Source of the DNA: JAOUEA01 sp963790335
GTDB taxonomy: Bacteria > Actinomycetota > UBA4738 > HRBIN12
Direction of reading: 5' to 3'
Assembly (NCBI GenBank): GCA_963790335.1
Contig: CAWBOB010000008.1
Span: 584,806-648,805, forward strand
DNA: 64,000 nt
The position numbers and the translations under genes were made by a program. Numbering within the stretch: position 1 is the stretch's first letter; the number at the start of each line of letters is the position of its first letter. The notes under the pieces were generated by a model, which made no database searches, had not been told where the DNA came from, and saw nothing but the letters and a program-made list of their open reading frames with translations. Shown in pieces: positions 33,197-41,246 of this stretch.

Positions 33197-34135
33197 ATGC
33201 CGCGGGCTGTGTGGACGGGTGCCCTCTCGTTCGGGTTGGTGTCGATTCCGGTTGCGCTCTACCCGGCCACGAGTCCGAAGGACGTCAGGTTCCACCTCTT
33301 CGATCGGCAGGGGCGCCGCATTCGCTATCGCCGGGTATCCGAGGACTCAGCCTGGGAAGACAGGCTCGGATCGTCGTCGCCTGAACCATCGCCGTCGTCG
33401 GGGGAGAGCGAGCCGTCTAGGCAACCCATGGATGCGGCCGAGCGGCCGACTTCGGCGGACCCCGATCGTGAGCCGTCGAGCGCGGAGGTGCGATACGAGG
33501 ATCTGGTGCGGGGCTACGAGGTGGAGCCCGGCAGGTTCGCGATGATCGAACACGAGGAGATCGAGCGTGCCAGACCGGAGCGGAGCTCCCTGATCGAGCT
33601 CGAAGACTTCGTCGAGCTCGATGACATCGACCCCGTGTACTTCGAGAAGACCTACTTCGTCGCCCCTCGCCCTGGATCCGAGAAGCCGTACCTGCTGCTG
33701 CAACGGGCGCTCGACAGCACCCACCGCGTCGGCATCGGTCGCTTCGTGCTCCGGACGAAACCGCATCTCGTCGCCATCCGCGCCGCGCGAGGTGCGCTCG
33801 CCTTGGAGACGCTGTTCTTCGGCGACGAGGTGCGCTCGCCGTCGGACGTCGTGATGACGACCACCGAGACGGTGACGGATCGAGAACTCGCGATGGCCGA
33901 ACAACTCGTCGAGATGCTCGCGACCACGTGGGATCCGGATCGATATGCAGACGAGTATCGGCAGGAGTTGCTGCGCATCATCGCGCAGAAGGCACCCGTG
34001 ACCGCCCCCGACGCAGCCGAAGCACGGTCCGCCGCGTCACCGCGCATCGAGGAGCTGATGGACGCCCTGAAGCGCAGCGTCGAGGAAGCGAAGTCGGCAC
34101 GCAAGCCGAGTCGGGATCGGCGACGAGCTGGCTGA
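33197..34135 (+). CDS. ku: Ku protein for non-homologous end joining
   Basis: A 312-residue bacterial Ku that would bind double-strand DNA ends as a homodimer and recruit ligase D. It starts MPRAVWTGALSFGLVSIPVALYPAT and has the core VYFEKTYFVAPRPGSEKPYLLLQRAL and HLVAIRAARGALALETLFF. Between IRYRRV (residue 46) and VRYEDLVRGYEVEPG (residue 98) the usual CxxCGxEV-type loop is replaced by about 45 residues rich in Ser, Pro and Glu. No ligD lies in the window. TATGGT (33185-33190) seven bases before the ATG indicates a leaderless message. Confidence 0.94.
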   Translation: MPRAVWTGALSFGLVSIPVALYPATSPKDVRFHLFDRQGRRIRYRRVSEDSAWEDRLGSSSPEPSPSSGESEPSRQPMDAAERPTSADPDREPSSAEVRYEDLVRGYEVEPGRFAMIEHEEIERARPERSSLIELEDFVELDDIDPVYFEKTYFVAPRPGSEKPYLLLQRALDSTHRVGIGRFVLRTKPHLVAIRAARGALALETLFFGDEVRSPSDVVMTTTETVTDRELAMAEQLVEMLATTWDPDRYADEYRQELLRIIAQKAPVTAPDAAEARSAASPRIEELMDALKRSVEEAKSARKPSRDRRRAG

Positions 34136-34190
34136 TCACCCGGTAAGGAGTGGTCAGGCCTCGCGTCGATGGTGGTAAGACCGTTGCACG

Positions 34191-34631
34191 ATGCAGACGT
34201 TCCTGCCGTACCCCAGCTTCACCCGTAGTGCTCGCACGCTCGACGCGAAGCGGCTCGGCAAACAGCGGGTCGAGGCGTTGCAGATCTGCAACGCCCTCCA
34301 TCGCACGTCGGGCGGTTGGATCAGTCATCCCGTCACGCGCATGTGGCGGGGCTACGAGCCCGCGCTCGTGGCGTACGGTCTTGCCATCACCCGCGAGTGG
34401 CTGCGACGGGGACACGCCGACACGGTATGCGACAAGTTGTTGGCCCACCTCCACGACGAGCCTGAGCGGTCACAGCGAGAGCTCGCAGAGGTGGGCATGT
34501 TGCCGCCGTGGCTCGGTCGACGCGCGCTGCATCGCGCCTATCGGTCGGCCCTCGTGCGGAAGGATCCGACCCACTACCGACCGCTGTTTCCCGATGTCGC
34601 GGACGATCTCGAGTACGTCTGGCCCGTCTGA
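34191..34631 (+). CDS. MSMEG_6728-like protein related to pyrimidine-dimer glycosylase
   Basis: A 146-residue protein starting MQTFLPYPSFTRSARTLDAKRLGKQRVEALQI, a signature of a family distantly related to T4 endonuclease V. It continues HRTSGGWISHPVTRMWRGYEPALVAYG, with the conserved His-Pro and Trp-Arg-Gly residues. A DNA-repair role is likely given its neighbour Ku 55 bases upstream, but activity is unproved. A TAAGAC element at 34176-34181 may be its own leaderless promoter. Confidence 0.8.
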   Translation: MQTFLPYPSFTRSARTLDAKRLGKQRVEALQICNALHRTSGGWISHPVTRMWRGYEPALVAYGLAITREWLRRGHADTVCDKLLAHLHDEPERSQRELAEVGMLPPWLGRRALHRAYRSALVRKDPTHYRPLFPDVADDLEYVWPV

Positions 34632-34710
34632 CTGAAGGCATCGAGGTTTACATCCGTCCGATCGGTGGCAACACCGAGAGAGTCGAACGCACGGAAGGGG
34701 AGGGACACAC

Positions 34711-34866
34711 ATGTGCGCGAACTGCGGTTGTGGAGTCGCCGAGGACAAGCACGGCGACGAGCGAAACATCAACTGGAGCGAGGTCGTCGCCTCGGCAGAG
34801 GCCAACGACATCTCGCCGTCCGAGGCTATTCAGAACATGAAGGACATGGCGGATCAGCAGAGCTAG
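34711..34866 (+). CDS. Small Cys-rich protein
   Basis: A 51-residue protein beginning MCANCGCGVAEDKHGDERN, with three Cys in CxxCxC spacing plus a His, then an acidic helical tail SEVVASAEANDISPSEAIQNMKDM. GGGGAGGG (34697-34704) gives ideal spacing to ATG 34711. The Cys cluster could bind zinc or iron, which is inference. It ends 58 bases before the CBS-domain gene and probably shares a transcript with it. I do not recognise the family with certainty. Confidence 0.75.
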   Translation: MCANCGCGVAEDKHGDERNINWSEVVASAEANDISPSEAIQNMKDMADQQS

Positions 34867-34924
34867 GGGCGGAATGGCGCGGAGGCCCTCCGTGGCATCT
34901 GAGAACAGACGAAGGAGGACTACG

Positions 34925-35488
34925 GTGGGCATCTTCGGAACGATCGCGACGTTCGGCGCTGGATATGCGGCGGGGGCTGTGACGGGGCGCAAGGGCCTGG
35001 AAAGGCTTCCGGCACGTGTTCAGCGGTTCATCCCTGGGGGCGGCACGTCGGGCGAGGGATCGCTCGTCGACCTTCGAGAGATCCGCGAGGTCATGACGGC
35101 CGCGCCCGATGCCGTCAGGCCGACTAACACCCTGCAGGAGGCGGCACGACTGATGCAGGCCAACGACATCGGGGATGTCCTCGTGGAAGATGAGGATGGT
35201 CGGCTCATCGGCATCCTCACCGACCGCGACATGGCGGTCCGGGCAGTGGCCGAGGGAACGTCTCCCGCAGCAACGGTCGCGGGCCTCTACACGCAGGACA
35301 TGACCGCGCTGGCTCCGACCGACACCGTGCACGACGCCATCAAACTGATGCGCGCCGGGGACGTCCGGCGCCTACCCGTCGTCGAGAGCGGGAAGGCGAT
35401 CGGCATCGTGTCATTGGGCGATATCTCGGTCGAGACCGCGCCGGACTCGGTCCTCGCGGACATCAGCGCGGCTTCGCCGGATCGCTGA
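34925..35488 (+). CDS. CBS-pair domain protein with N-terminal membrane or Gly-rich segment
   Basis: A 187-residue protein. The N-terminus VGIFGTIATFGAGYAAGAVTG is a Gly/Ala-rich hydrophobic stretch resembling general stress-type anchors. Two CBS motifs follow: VMTAAPDAVRPTNTLQEAARLMQANDIGDVLV with GILTDRDM, and DMTALAPTDTVHDAIKLMRAGDVRRLPVV with GIVSLGDI. CBS pairs bind adenosyl ligands. GTG 34925 follows GAAGGAGG; a longer frame exists but lacks a good site. Function unknown; a stress link is inferred from neighbours. Confidence 0.88.
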   Translation: MGIFGTIATFGAGYAAGAVTGRKGLERLPARVQRFIPGGGTSGEGSLVDLREIREVMTAAPDAVRPTNTLQEAARLMQANDIGDVLVEDEDGRLIGILTDRDMAVRAVAEGTSPAATVAGLYTQDMTALAPTDTVHDAIKLMRAGDVRRLPVVESGKAIGIVSLGDISVETAPDSVLADISAASPDR

Positions 35489-35489
35489 C

Positions 35490-35933
35490 TCAGTCGGGCG
35501 GTATCGGCTCGAGCACGAACACGGGGATCTGGCGCTCGGTCTTCGTCTGGTACTTGGCGTAGTCGGGCCACGTGGCGACAGCACGGTCCCACCAGACGGC
35601 CTTCTCGTCGCCGACGACCTCGCGAGCCGTGTAGTCGCGTCTCGTCGCGCGATCCTGCAGCTCGACGTGCGGGTCGGCCTTGAGGTTGTGGTACCAGACC
35701 GGGTGCTGAGGGGCGCCCCCGAGCGATGCCACGACCGCGTAGGTGCCCTCGTGCTCGACCCGCATCAGCGGGGTCTTGCGGATCTTGCCGGTCTTCGCGC
35801 CCACGGAGGTCAGCACGATCACGGGCCGGCCTTGGAGCTCGCCGCCCTCCTCGCCGTCGGTCGCCTCGTACCGTTCGGCCTGCTTGCGGGCCCAGTCGCT
35901 CGGGCTGGGTTCGTACTCGCCGCTCAGGGGCAT
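35490..35933 (-). CDS. Ddn-type deazaflavin (F420)-dependent oxidoreductase family protein
   Basis: A 147-residue protein of the nitroreductase/deazaflavin-dependent oxidoreductase family that includes mycobacterial Ddn. Key regions are GRPVIVLTSVGAKTGKIRKTPLMRVEHEGTYAVVASLGGAPQHPVWYHNLKADPHV, the F420-binding signature, and PVFVLEPI at the end. ATG 35933 follows GAGGAGG and matches the family start MPLSGEYEPSPSDWARKQ. It is convergent with the CBS gene with no gap. Confidence 0.9.
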   Translation of the reverse strand: MPLSGEYEPSPSDWARKQAERYEATDGEEGGELQGRPVIVLTSVGAKTGKIRKTPLMRVEHEGTYAVVASLGGAPQHPVWYHNLKADPHVELQDRATRRDYTAREVVGDEKAVWWDRAVATWPDYAKYQTKTERQIPVFVLEPIPPD

Positions 35934-36008
35934 ATCGTCATCCTCCTCGGTCCTCGAAGATCGGGGCGTCGAGCCGAACAGCTGCAAGGGGGGTTCCGCT
36001 GGCTTCCA

Positions 36009-36590
36009 TCAACTGACGACGCGGTAATGGATGTGCGTGGCCAAGGGCGGATCGACGACCCGGATCGGTTCGAGCCACCGGTGATCGATGTCCATGTCCT
36101 CGACCATGCGCGTGCCTCTGCCGAACAGCACGGGTACCACGTGGATCTGCAGCTCGTCGACCAACCCCGCGGCGATGTACGCGCGTCCGATCTCTGCGCC
36201 GCCCACGATCACCACGTCCTCGTCTCCCGCGGCATCTCTGGCCTGCCGCAGCGCCGACTCGATCCCGTCGGTCACGAAGGTGTAGACCCCGTTCTCCGGT
36301 GACTCCGCCGGCACATCGTGCGTCACGACGAACACGGGAAGGCGAGCGGCGCCGCTCGGGCCGTCGGCGCCCCAGAACGGCAAGGAGTGCTCGTAGGTCA
36401 CGCGTCCCGCGATGATGGCGGCGCCATCGCGCAGCACGGACTCGGCGTACGCGCGATCCTCCTCATCCGAGCTGAACCCCCATCCATGCAGGCGCTCGCC
36501 GTCGGTGCCGAGCGGTTCCTCGGCGGTCTGGTTCGCGCCGGTCATGAACCCGTCCAGCGTCATGCTCGTTTGGAAGATCAGTCGTCCCAT
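36009..36590 (-). CDS. RibD C-terminal/DHFR-like reductase
   Basis: A 193-residue DHFR-superfamily protein starting MGRLIFQTSMTLDGFMTGANQTAEEPLG. It has IIAGRVTYEHSLPFWG and the nucleotide-binding VVIVGGAEIGRAYIAAGLVDELQIHVVPVLFG. It is the downstream member of a tandem pair (20-base gap) and so probably arose by duplication. Substrate unknown. Confidence 0.88.
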   Translation of the reverse strand: MGRLIFQTSMTLDGFMTGANQTAEEPLGTDGERLHGWGFSSDEEDRAYAESVLRDGAAIIAGRVTYEHSLPFWGADGPSGAARLPVFVVTHDVPAESPENGVYTFVTDGIESALRQARDAAGDEDVVIVGGAEIGRAYIAAGLVDELQIHVVPVLFGRGTRMVEDMDIDHRWLEPIRVVDPPLATHIHYRVVS

Positions 36591-36610
36591 GTTCGGCCCT
36601 CGGTCATCAG

Positions 36611-37267
36611 CTACCGCCGTGTGAAGGTCAGGTGGGCGACGCCGCTCGGCGACGACACCACCTCGATGTCGTAGCGCTCCTCGATGCCTTCGAGGCCGTC
36701 CCAGAGCTGAACGCCGCGGCCGAGCAGGATCGGCACCTGCACGACGTGCGCCGTGTCGATGAGCCCGGCGGCGAGGAAGTCTCGCACGATGGTCGGTCCA
36801 CCGCCGATGCGCACGTCGAGGTCGCCGGCGGCTTCCTGCGCGAGGTCGAGCGCGTCCTGCGGGCTGGCGTCGACGAAGTGGAACACCGTGCCGCCTTCCA
36901 TCTCGATCGACGGGCGCGCGTGATGCGTGAGCACGTACACGGGCGTGTGGAACGGCGGGTTCGGTCCCCACCAACCACGCCACTCGTCGTCCGCGCCGAC
37001 GTCGGTCCACGGCCCGGTCTGCGCCGTGAACTTGCCCCGCCCCATGATCTCGGCCCCGACCCCCACGGAATGGCGTTCGGCGAAGGTGCCGTCGACGCCT
37101 TCGGTGCCACCGGGTTCGCCGACCATCGAGTGCCAGAAGCGGGTGGCGAACATCCACTCGTGCAGGCGTTCTCCGGCGTGACCGAACGGGGCGTCGAACG
37201 TGATGCCGTCGCCGGTGCCGAACCCGTCCAGGGAGATCGCGAAGTTGTGGACACGGACCTTGGCCAT
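36611..37267 (-). CDS. RibD C-terminal/DHFR-like reductase
   Basis: A 218-residue DHFR-superfamily protein starting MAKVRVHNFAISLDGFGTGDGITFDAPFGHAGERLHEWMF. It has EIMGRGKFTAQTGPW and VRIGGGPTIVRDFLAAGLIDTAHVVQVPILLG. ATG 37267 is five bases from GGGAGGC. It is the first gene of the pair ending at 36009. Actinobacterial relatives are often annotated as dihydrofolate reductases, but folate is unlikely to be the substrate. Confidence 0.88.
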   Translation of the reverse strand: MAKVRVHNFAISLDGFGTGDGITFDAPFGHAGERLHEWMFATRFWHSMVGEPGGTEGVDGTFAERHSVGVGAEIMGRGKFTAQTGPWTDVGADDEWRGWWGPNPPFHTPVYVLTHHARPSIEMEGGTVFHFVDASPQDALDLAQEAAGDLDVRIGGGPTIVRDFLAAGLIDTAHVVQVPILLGRGVQLWDGLEGIEERYDIEVVSSPSGVAHLTFTRR

Positions 37268-37451
37268 GGCTGCCTCCCGAGCGGTGGGAACGTGATGTGC
37301 ACCTGGTACGCCCACCGTACCGAAGCTACGGAAGGTGCACCGGCATCACCGAGCGCAGGATGCGCAGGCGCTCGTCCGCGCCGTCATCGTTCGGGCTCGT
37401 GGGCATGTCCCGTTGACCCTAGCTCGGCCGTCCCCGCTCTGCATCGACGGA

Positions 37452-38054
37452 TCAGACGTCATCGTCGGTCACGTGGCGGAGCAGCAGGTCGAGCGGCCGC
37501 GGCATCTCCTCGAGGTCGAGCGCCTCGACGAGGTGGGCGGCGTACGCCTCCTTGCGTCCGCCCTTCGTGCCCATGAACCGGCGTAGCTGCGCCTCGATCG
37601 CACGACCGCGCTGCGCCGGCTGGCGCTGGAACGTGCGGAACGTCGAGAGATCGCTTCGCGCCTCGAGGATCGCCTCGACCCGTGCCGGACCGAGGGCTCT
37701 GATCAGCTCGTCCTCGAGGTCCGCCTCGCAGACGAAGAAGCCGAGGTGCTCGAGAGCGGCTCGCGTGGGACCGAGCGTCAGCCCGGCCCGCCCGAGGGCG
37801 CGCCGGTAGTCGCCTTCCTCGGGCTCGTCAACCAGCCCTGCCAGCGCTAGGTCGAGTCCGGCGGGACCGAACCGGTCGACCGCGTACCGGACGTTCTTCG
37901 AGCCGCCCATCGCGACGATCGCGACACCCGCCGATGCCAGGTCGTGCCCGCGTCTCGCGGCGAGGGTCTCGAGAGCACGCCTGTCACTGACGCCCTCGAC
38001 GAGCACGACCGTGCGTGCGGACGCGTCGATCTCGGTGAACATGCCGGAGCGCAT
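37452..38054 (-). CDS. Stand-alone TOPRIM-domain protein
   Basis: A 200-residue protein with a TOPRIM fold like that of OLD-family nucleases but without an ATPase domain. The metal Glu is E20 in VVLVEGVSDRRALETLA and the acidic segment is LVDEPEEGDY around residue 76. The C-terminal half contains TFRTFQRQPAQRGRAIEAQLRRFMGTKGGRKEAYAAHLVEAL, predicted helical and basic. It may be a nuclease or nucleotidyl transferase; the partner ATPase is not in the window. Confidence 0.78.
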   Translation of the reverse strand: MRSGMFTEIDASARTVVLVEGVSDRRALETLAARRGHDLASAGVAIVAMGGSKNVRYAVDRFGPAGLDLALAGLVDEPEEGDYRRALGRAGLTLGPTRAALEHLGFFVCEADLEDELIRALGPARVEAILEARSDLSTFRTFQRQPAQRGRAIEAQLRRFMGTKGGRKEAYAAHLVEALDLEEMPRPLDLLLRHVTDDDV

Positions 38055-38325
38055 CGGGGAACGCTACGAGGTCGGGGTACAGGAACCTGTCCTTTGGGCG
38101 AGTCCCGATGTCTGGACTCGAGAGCGCGTTAGAGAACCGGGTCAAGTCGGAGGTGGCCGCCTCGGCCTCAGCGCCCAATCGCACGTCGCGCAGCATCTTC
38201 GCGCCACGACAACGACCGACGCTGTCCTGCTGAGGGTGTAGTTGTCGCGTCTTGAGCCTCCAATCGGGGAATGCTGGTTCGGTACACTCGCTGGCGTCCC
38301 TGACCTGCGGAAACGGAGTTCCTAG

Positions 38326-39950
38326 ATGTCACGAGTGATCCTGATCGCGTGGGACGGCGCCGACTGGCGCATCCTCGACCCCCTGCTGGAGCAGGGCGCA
38401 CTGCCCAACCTGCAGGCGCTGATCGACCGGGGGCAGCGCGATGTGCTGCGCTCCACGGTGCCCACGCACAGCTGGTCGGCCTGGCCGAGCTTCCTCACGG
38501 GGGTCGACCCGGTGGACCACGGCGTGTACGACATCCTCGAGACGGTGCCGGGCACGCACAAGCAGTACCCGGTGACCTACAAGTCGATCAAGGCGCGCAC
38601 GTTCCTCGACGACCTGACCGCCGCGAAGAAGCAGCAGCTGCTGCTCGACGTGCCGCTCACGTTCCCGCCGCCGGCGATCCAGGGCACGCTCGCGGCCGGC
38701 GGGGTGCTGCCGAAGAACCGCCAGTTCACGATGCCGGCGGACCTGCCCGAGCAGCTGCAGAAGGCCGGGCTCGAGTGGCCGATCAACGGCATGAGCTGGA
38801 CGACGTACCACAACAAGCCCGACGCCTACCTCGACGAGGCGTTCGAGGTCACGGGCAAGCGCATCAAGGCGTCGGAGTGGCTGATGGACAACACCGACTG
38901 GGACCTGATGGCGAGCGTCTGGGTCTCGATCGACCGCACGCAGCACTGCCTGAGCAACTACGTGGCGCCCGACCACCCCGACTACCTGGAGAACAAGGAC
39001 ACGCGCATCGGCAAGAAGGTGGCCGACATCTTCCGCCAGACCGACGACGCGATCGGCTCGTTCGTGTCGCGGGCGCGCGAGGACGACATCATCCTGTTCA
39101 TCAGCGACCACGGCTTCCAGTCGTGCACGCGCGCGGTGAACATGGACCGCATGCTGCACGAGATGGGCTACCTGGACTTTCAGCGCGTCGAATGCCGTGT
39201 TCGGCCCGATGCAGTGGGGGCCCGTGCGCAAGGTCGCGCGCAAGGTCTACGACACGCTGGGCCTGCACGGGAAGGTCGCCCTGCCGCAGTCGGTGAACTG
39301 GGCGAAGACTCGGGCGTACACGACGATCCGCTCGACGGGCGAGGGCGTGTCGATCAACCTCGCGGGGCGTGACATCGACGGCATCGTCGACCCCGGCGAC
39401 TACGACAAGGTGCGCGACGAGCTCATGGACCGGCTCGGGTCGTACGTGGACCCGAAGACGGGCAAGTCGCCGGTGAAGTCGATCGCGAAGCGCGAGGACG
39501 TCTTCCCGAGCGGCAAGTTCGCCGAGACCGCGCCCGACATCATGATGGTGCCGAACGAGGGCTACTCGCTCACGCACGCCAAGAGCGCGATCGAGGACGC
39601 CGACTGGGTGAGCGGCGACCACCGCATGGAAGGCGTGATCGTGGCGGTGGGGCCGAACGTGAAGCCGTTCGAGCGCACGCCGGCGCTGATCGACATGGCG
39701 CCGACGCTGGTGGCGGCGCTCGATGCGCCCACGGCGGTGAAGCCGACGGGCCGGGTGCTGCACCGAGATCGTGGGTGGCGAGGGCGCGCTGGTGTCGCGC
39801 GAGGTGGCCGCGGGCGACGAGGGCTCCACGGCGGCCGGGCCGGCGATCCCGGGCATGACGATCCCGGGCATGGGCGGCGAGAGCGCGGTCAACGAGACCG
39901 AGGCCGACGAGATGGAAGAGCACCTGCGGGGGCTCGGCTACATCGAGTAG
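38326..39950 (+). CDS. AlkP-superfamily phosphohydrolase/phosphomutase-like protein, frameshifted
   Basis: A protein of about 540 residues of the type I phosphodiesterase/COG3379-like group. Metal and nucleophile residues lie in LIAWDGADWRILDPL, STVPTHSWSAWPSFLTG and LFISDHGFQ. The C-terminus MEEHLRGLGYIE is typical of the group. Two apparent single-base insertions, near 39190 and 39763, split it into three frames: 38326-39190, 39195-39763 and 39766-39950. As read, the first frame ends at 39372. The substrate is unknown. ACGGAG precedes the ATG. Confidence 0.8.
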
Positions 39951-39974
39951 GCGCGGGCTGGCCGTCGCGCTCCG

Positions 39975-40046
39975 GTGATACCGATTTCGGTGTCGATCGG
40001 CGACGGGGTGTGCCCAGCGGCTGCATGACACCGAAATCGGTATCAC
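39975..40046. repeat. 20-bp perfect inverted repeat with 32-base loop
   Basis: Arms at 39975-39994 and 40027-40046 are perfectly complementary over 20 bp and begin GTGATACCGATTTCGGTGTC. Each arm itself holds an ACCGA-TT-TCGGT near-palindrome. It lies 25 bases after the hydrolase stop, so it may be a transcription terminator. A dispersed repeat or miniature mobile element is another possibility that only a genome-wide search can settle. Confidence 0.75.
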
Positions 40047-40062
40047 CCACCGCGCCCCGCAT

Positions 40063-40105
40063 CGTGACGCCCGTCACGGGTCCGCCCCCGGGCCGGTGTT
40101 ACGCT
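40063..40105 (+). promoter_or_regulatory. CRP-like site and promoter of the first coiled-coil gene
   Basis: The near-perfect dyad CGTGACGCCCGTCACG (40063-40078) fits the CRP-family pattern GTGA-N6-TCAC. A TACGCT -10 box lies at 40100-40105, nine bases before ATG 40115. The site centre falls about 42 bases before the expected start of transcription, the classical position for a class II CRP activator. Confidence 0.6.
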
Positions 40106-40114
40106 CGCCTTCCC

Positions 40115-40506
40115 ATGGATACGGCAGCGATGTGGTCCGCATCGCGCTCGTCGCGCCGATCTCGACAGGAACTCTCTTCCTGCTGGTCGCGCGCCTCGAC
40201 GCCATCGCCGGCCGCATCGAAACCCGACTCGACGGCCTGTCGGCACGCATTGATGGCCAGAGCGCACGCATCGAGGCTCAAGGAGAGTCCCTCAGCGCAC
40301 GCATCGAGGCGCAAGGAGAGTCCCTCAGCGCACGCATCGATGCCCAGGGCGCCCGCATCGCCGCGCTGAGCGCCAACATGGATGCTCGTTTCGGCCGTGT
40401 CGACGAGCGTTTCGACCGGGTCGACGACCGATTCGACCGCGTGGACGATCTGTTCAGACACCTCGAAGGGCGGCTCGACGCCCACCTCGGCCGCCACGCA
40501 GGCTGA
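40115..40506 (+). CDS. Membrane-anchored coiled-coil protein, copy 1, frameshifted
   Basis: A protein of about 130 residues. ATG 40115 opens MDTAAMWSA; one missing base near 40140 then gives the transmembrane helix IALVAPISTGTLFLLVARL. As read, the only open frame begins at GTG 40096. Beyond the helix lies a hendecad region (SARIEAQGESL repeated) and heptads RVDERFDRVDDRFDRVDDLF, ending RLDAHLGRHAG. The paralog at 41247 has the same design, promoter and ending. The predicted form is a single-pass oligomeric coiled coil. Function unknown. Confidence 0.7.
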
Positions 40507-40577
40507 GGCAGAACGCCGGTTTGCGCGGACCTGCGCGCAGGGATAGCGTGAGGTACGTGCTCGCGAGGGGAGACCCC

Positions 40578-41111
40578 ATGCGCTCGGACCGCTCATCCAG
40601 GATGGTCGCGCTCGTGGTCGCGGCCGCCGCCATCGTCGTCGTGGCGCCCATGACCGCGACCGCCCGCCCGGAATGCACGATCACCGGTACCGGCCAGGGT
40701 GACGAACTCGTCGGCACGCCGGGCCGCGACGTGATCTGCGGCCGGGGCGGGCGCGACTTCATCTACGCCAAGGGTGGCGACGACATCATCTTCGCCGGCT
40801 ACGGGCCTGACGTGGTGTACGGGCGCCCCGGCGATGACCGCATCTTCGGGTTTTTCGGCTTCGACAGCCTGTGGGGCGGCCGCGGCCGGGACCGCATCTT
40901 CGCGAGCTTCGGGCGCGACACTGCGGTCGGTCAGCAGCAGGGCGATGTGATCTACGGTGGTCCGGACTCCGACATCTGCCTCTCGGCGATCGATGGCCAT
41001 CGCGGCGATCTGGTGGTCGGCGGCGTCGGCAACGACCGTGGAGACGCGGACCCCGGTGACACCACGTCGTCGCTCGAGGACGTGGTCGACTTCCTCTGCT
41101 ACGGCGGCTGA
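40578..41111 (+). CDS. Secreted RTX-like (hemolysin-type repeat) calcium-binding protein
   Basis: A 177-residue exported protein. The signal peptide is about 1-31 (MVALVVAAAAIVVVAPMTATA). The mature part has several glycine/aspartate nonapeptide-like repeats such as GTPGRDVI, GRGGRDFIYAKGGDDIIF and GRPGDDRIF, which in this family bind calcium in a parallel beta-roll. Four Cys are present, in PECTITG, VICGRGG, DICLSAI and FLCYGG. GAGGGGAG precedes ATG 40578. It lies between two paralogous coiled-coil genes. Confidence 0.85.
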   Translation: MRSDRSSRMVALVVAAAAIVVVAPMTATARPECTITGTGQGDELVGTPGRDVICGRGGRDFIYAKGGDDIIFAGYGPDVVYGRPGDDRIFGFFGFDSLWGGRGRDRIFASFGRDTAVGQQQGDVIYGGPDSDICLSAIDGHRGDLVVGGVGNDRGDADPGDTTSSLEDVVDFLCYGG

Positions 41112-41194
41112 CGTCGACGTCGGAGCAAAGATACCGGTGCGTTCCGGACACCGGGATCCGACATGTCAGGACCACGCCGCGATAGGGATCCGAA

Positions 41195-41238
41195 CGTGAC
41201 GTACGTCACGGAAGTGTCCAGGACCCCGGTGCTACGAT
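41195..41238 (+). promoter_or_regulatory. CRP-like site and promoter of the second coiled-coil gene
   Basis: The perfect 16-bp palindrome CGTGACGTACGTCACG (41195-41210) fits GTGA-N6-TCAC. TACGAT (41233-41238) is the -10 box, eight bases before ATG 41247. The distance from palindrome to ATG, 37 bases, is identical to that of the paralogous promoter at 40063. Confidence 0.65.
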
Positions 41239-41246
41239 CGCCGACG

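Noticed and set aside
38055..38325. Possible tRNA or other RNA in the 271-base gap before the AlkP-like gene
   Set aside because: No T-loop GGTTCRA with matching stems and no cloverleaf could be drawn; a promoter region is enough to explain it.
40261..40326. CRISPR-like or mobile repeat
   Set aside because: The 33-bp tandem units are in frame and encode a coiled-coil repeat; no spacers.
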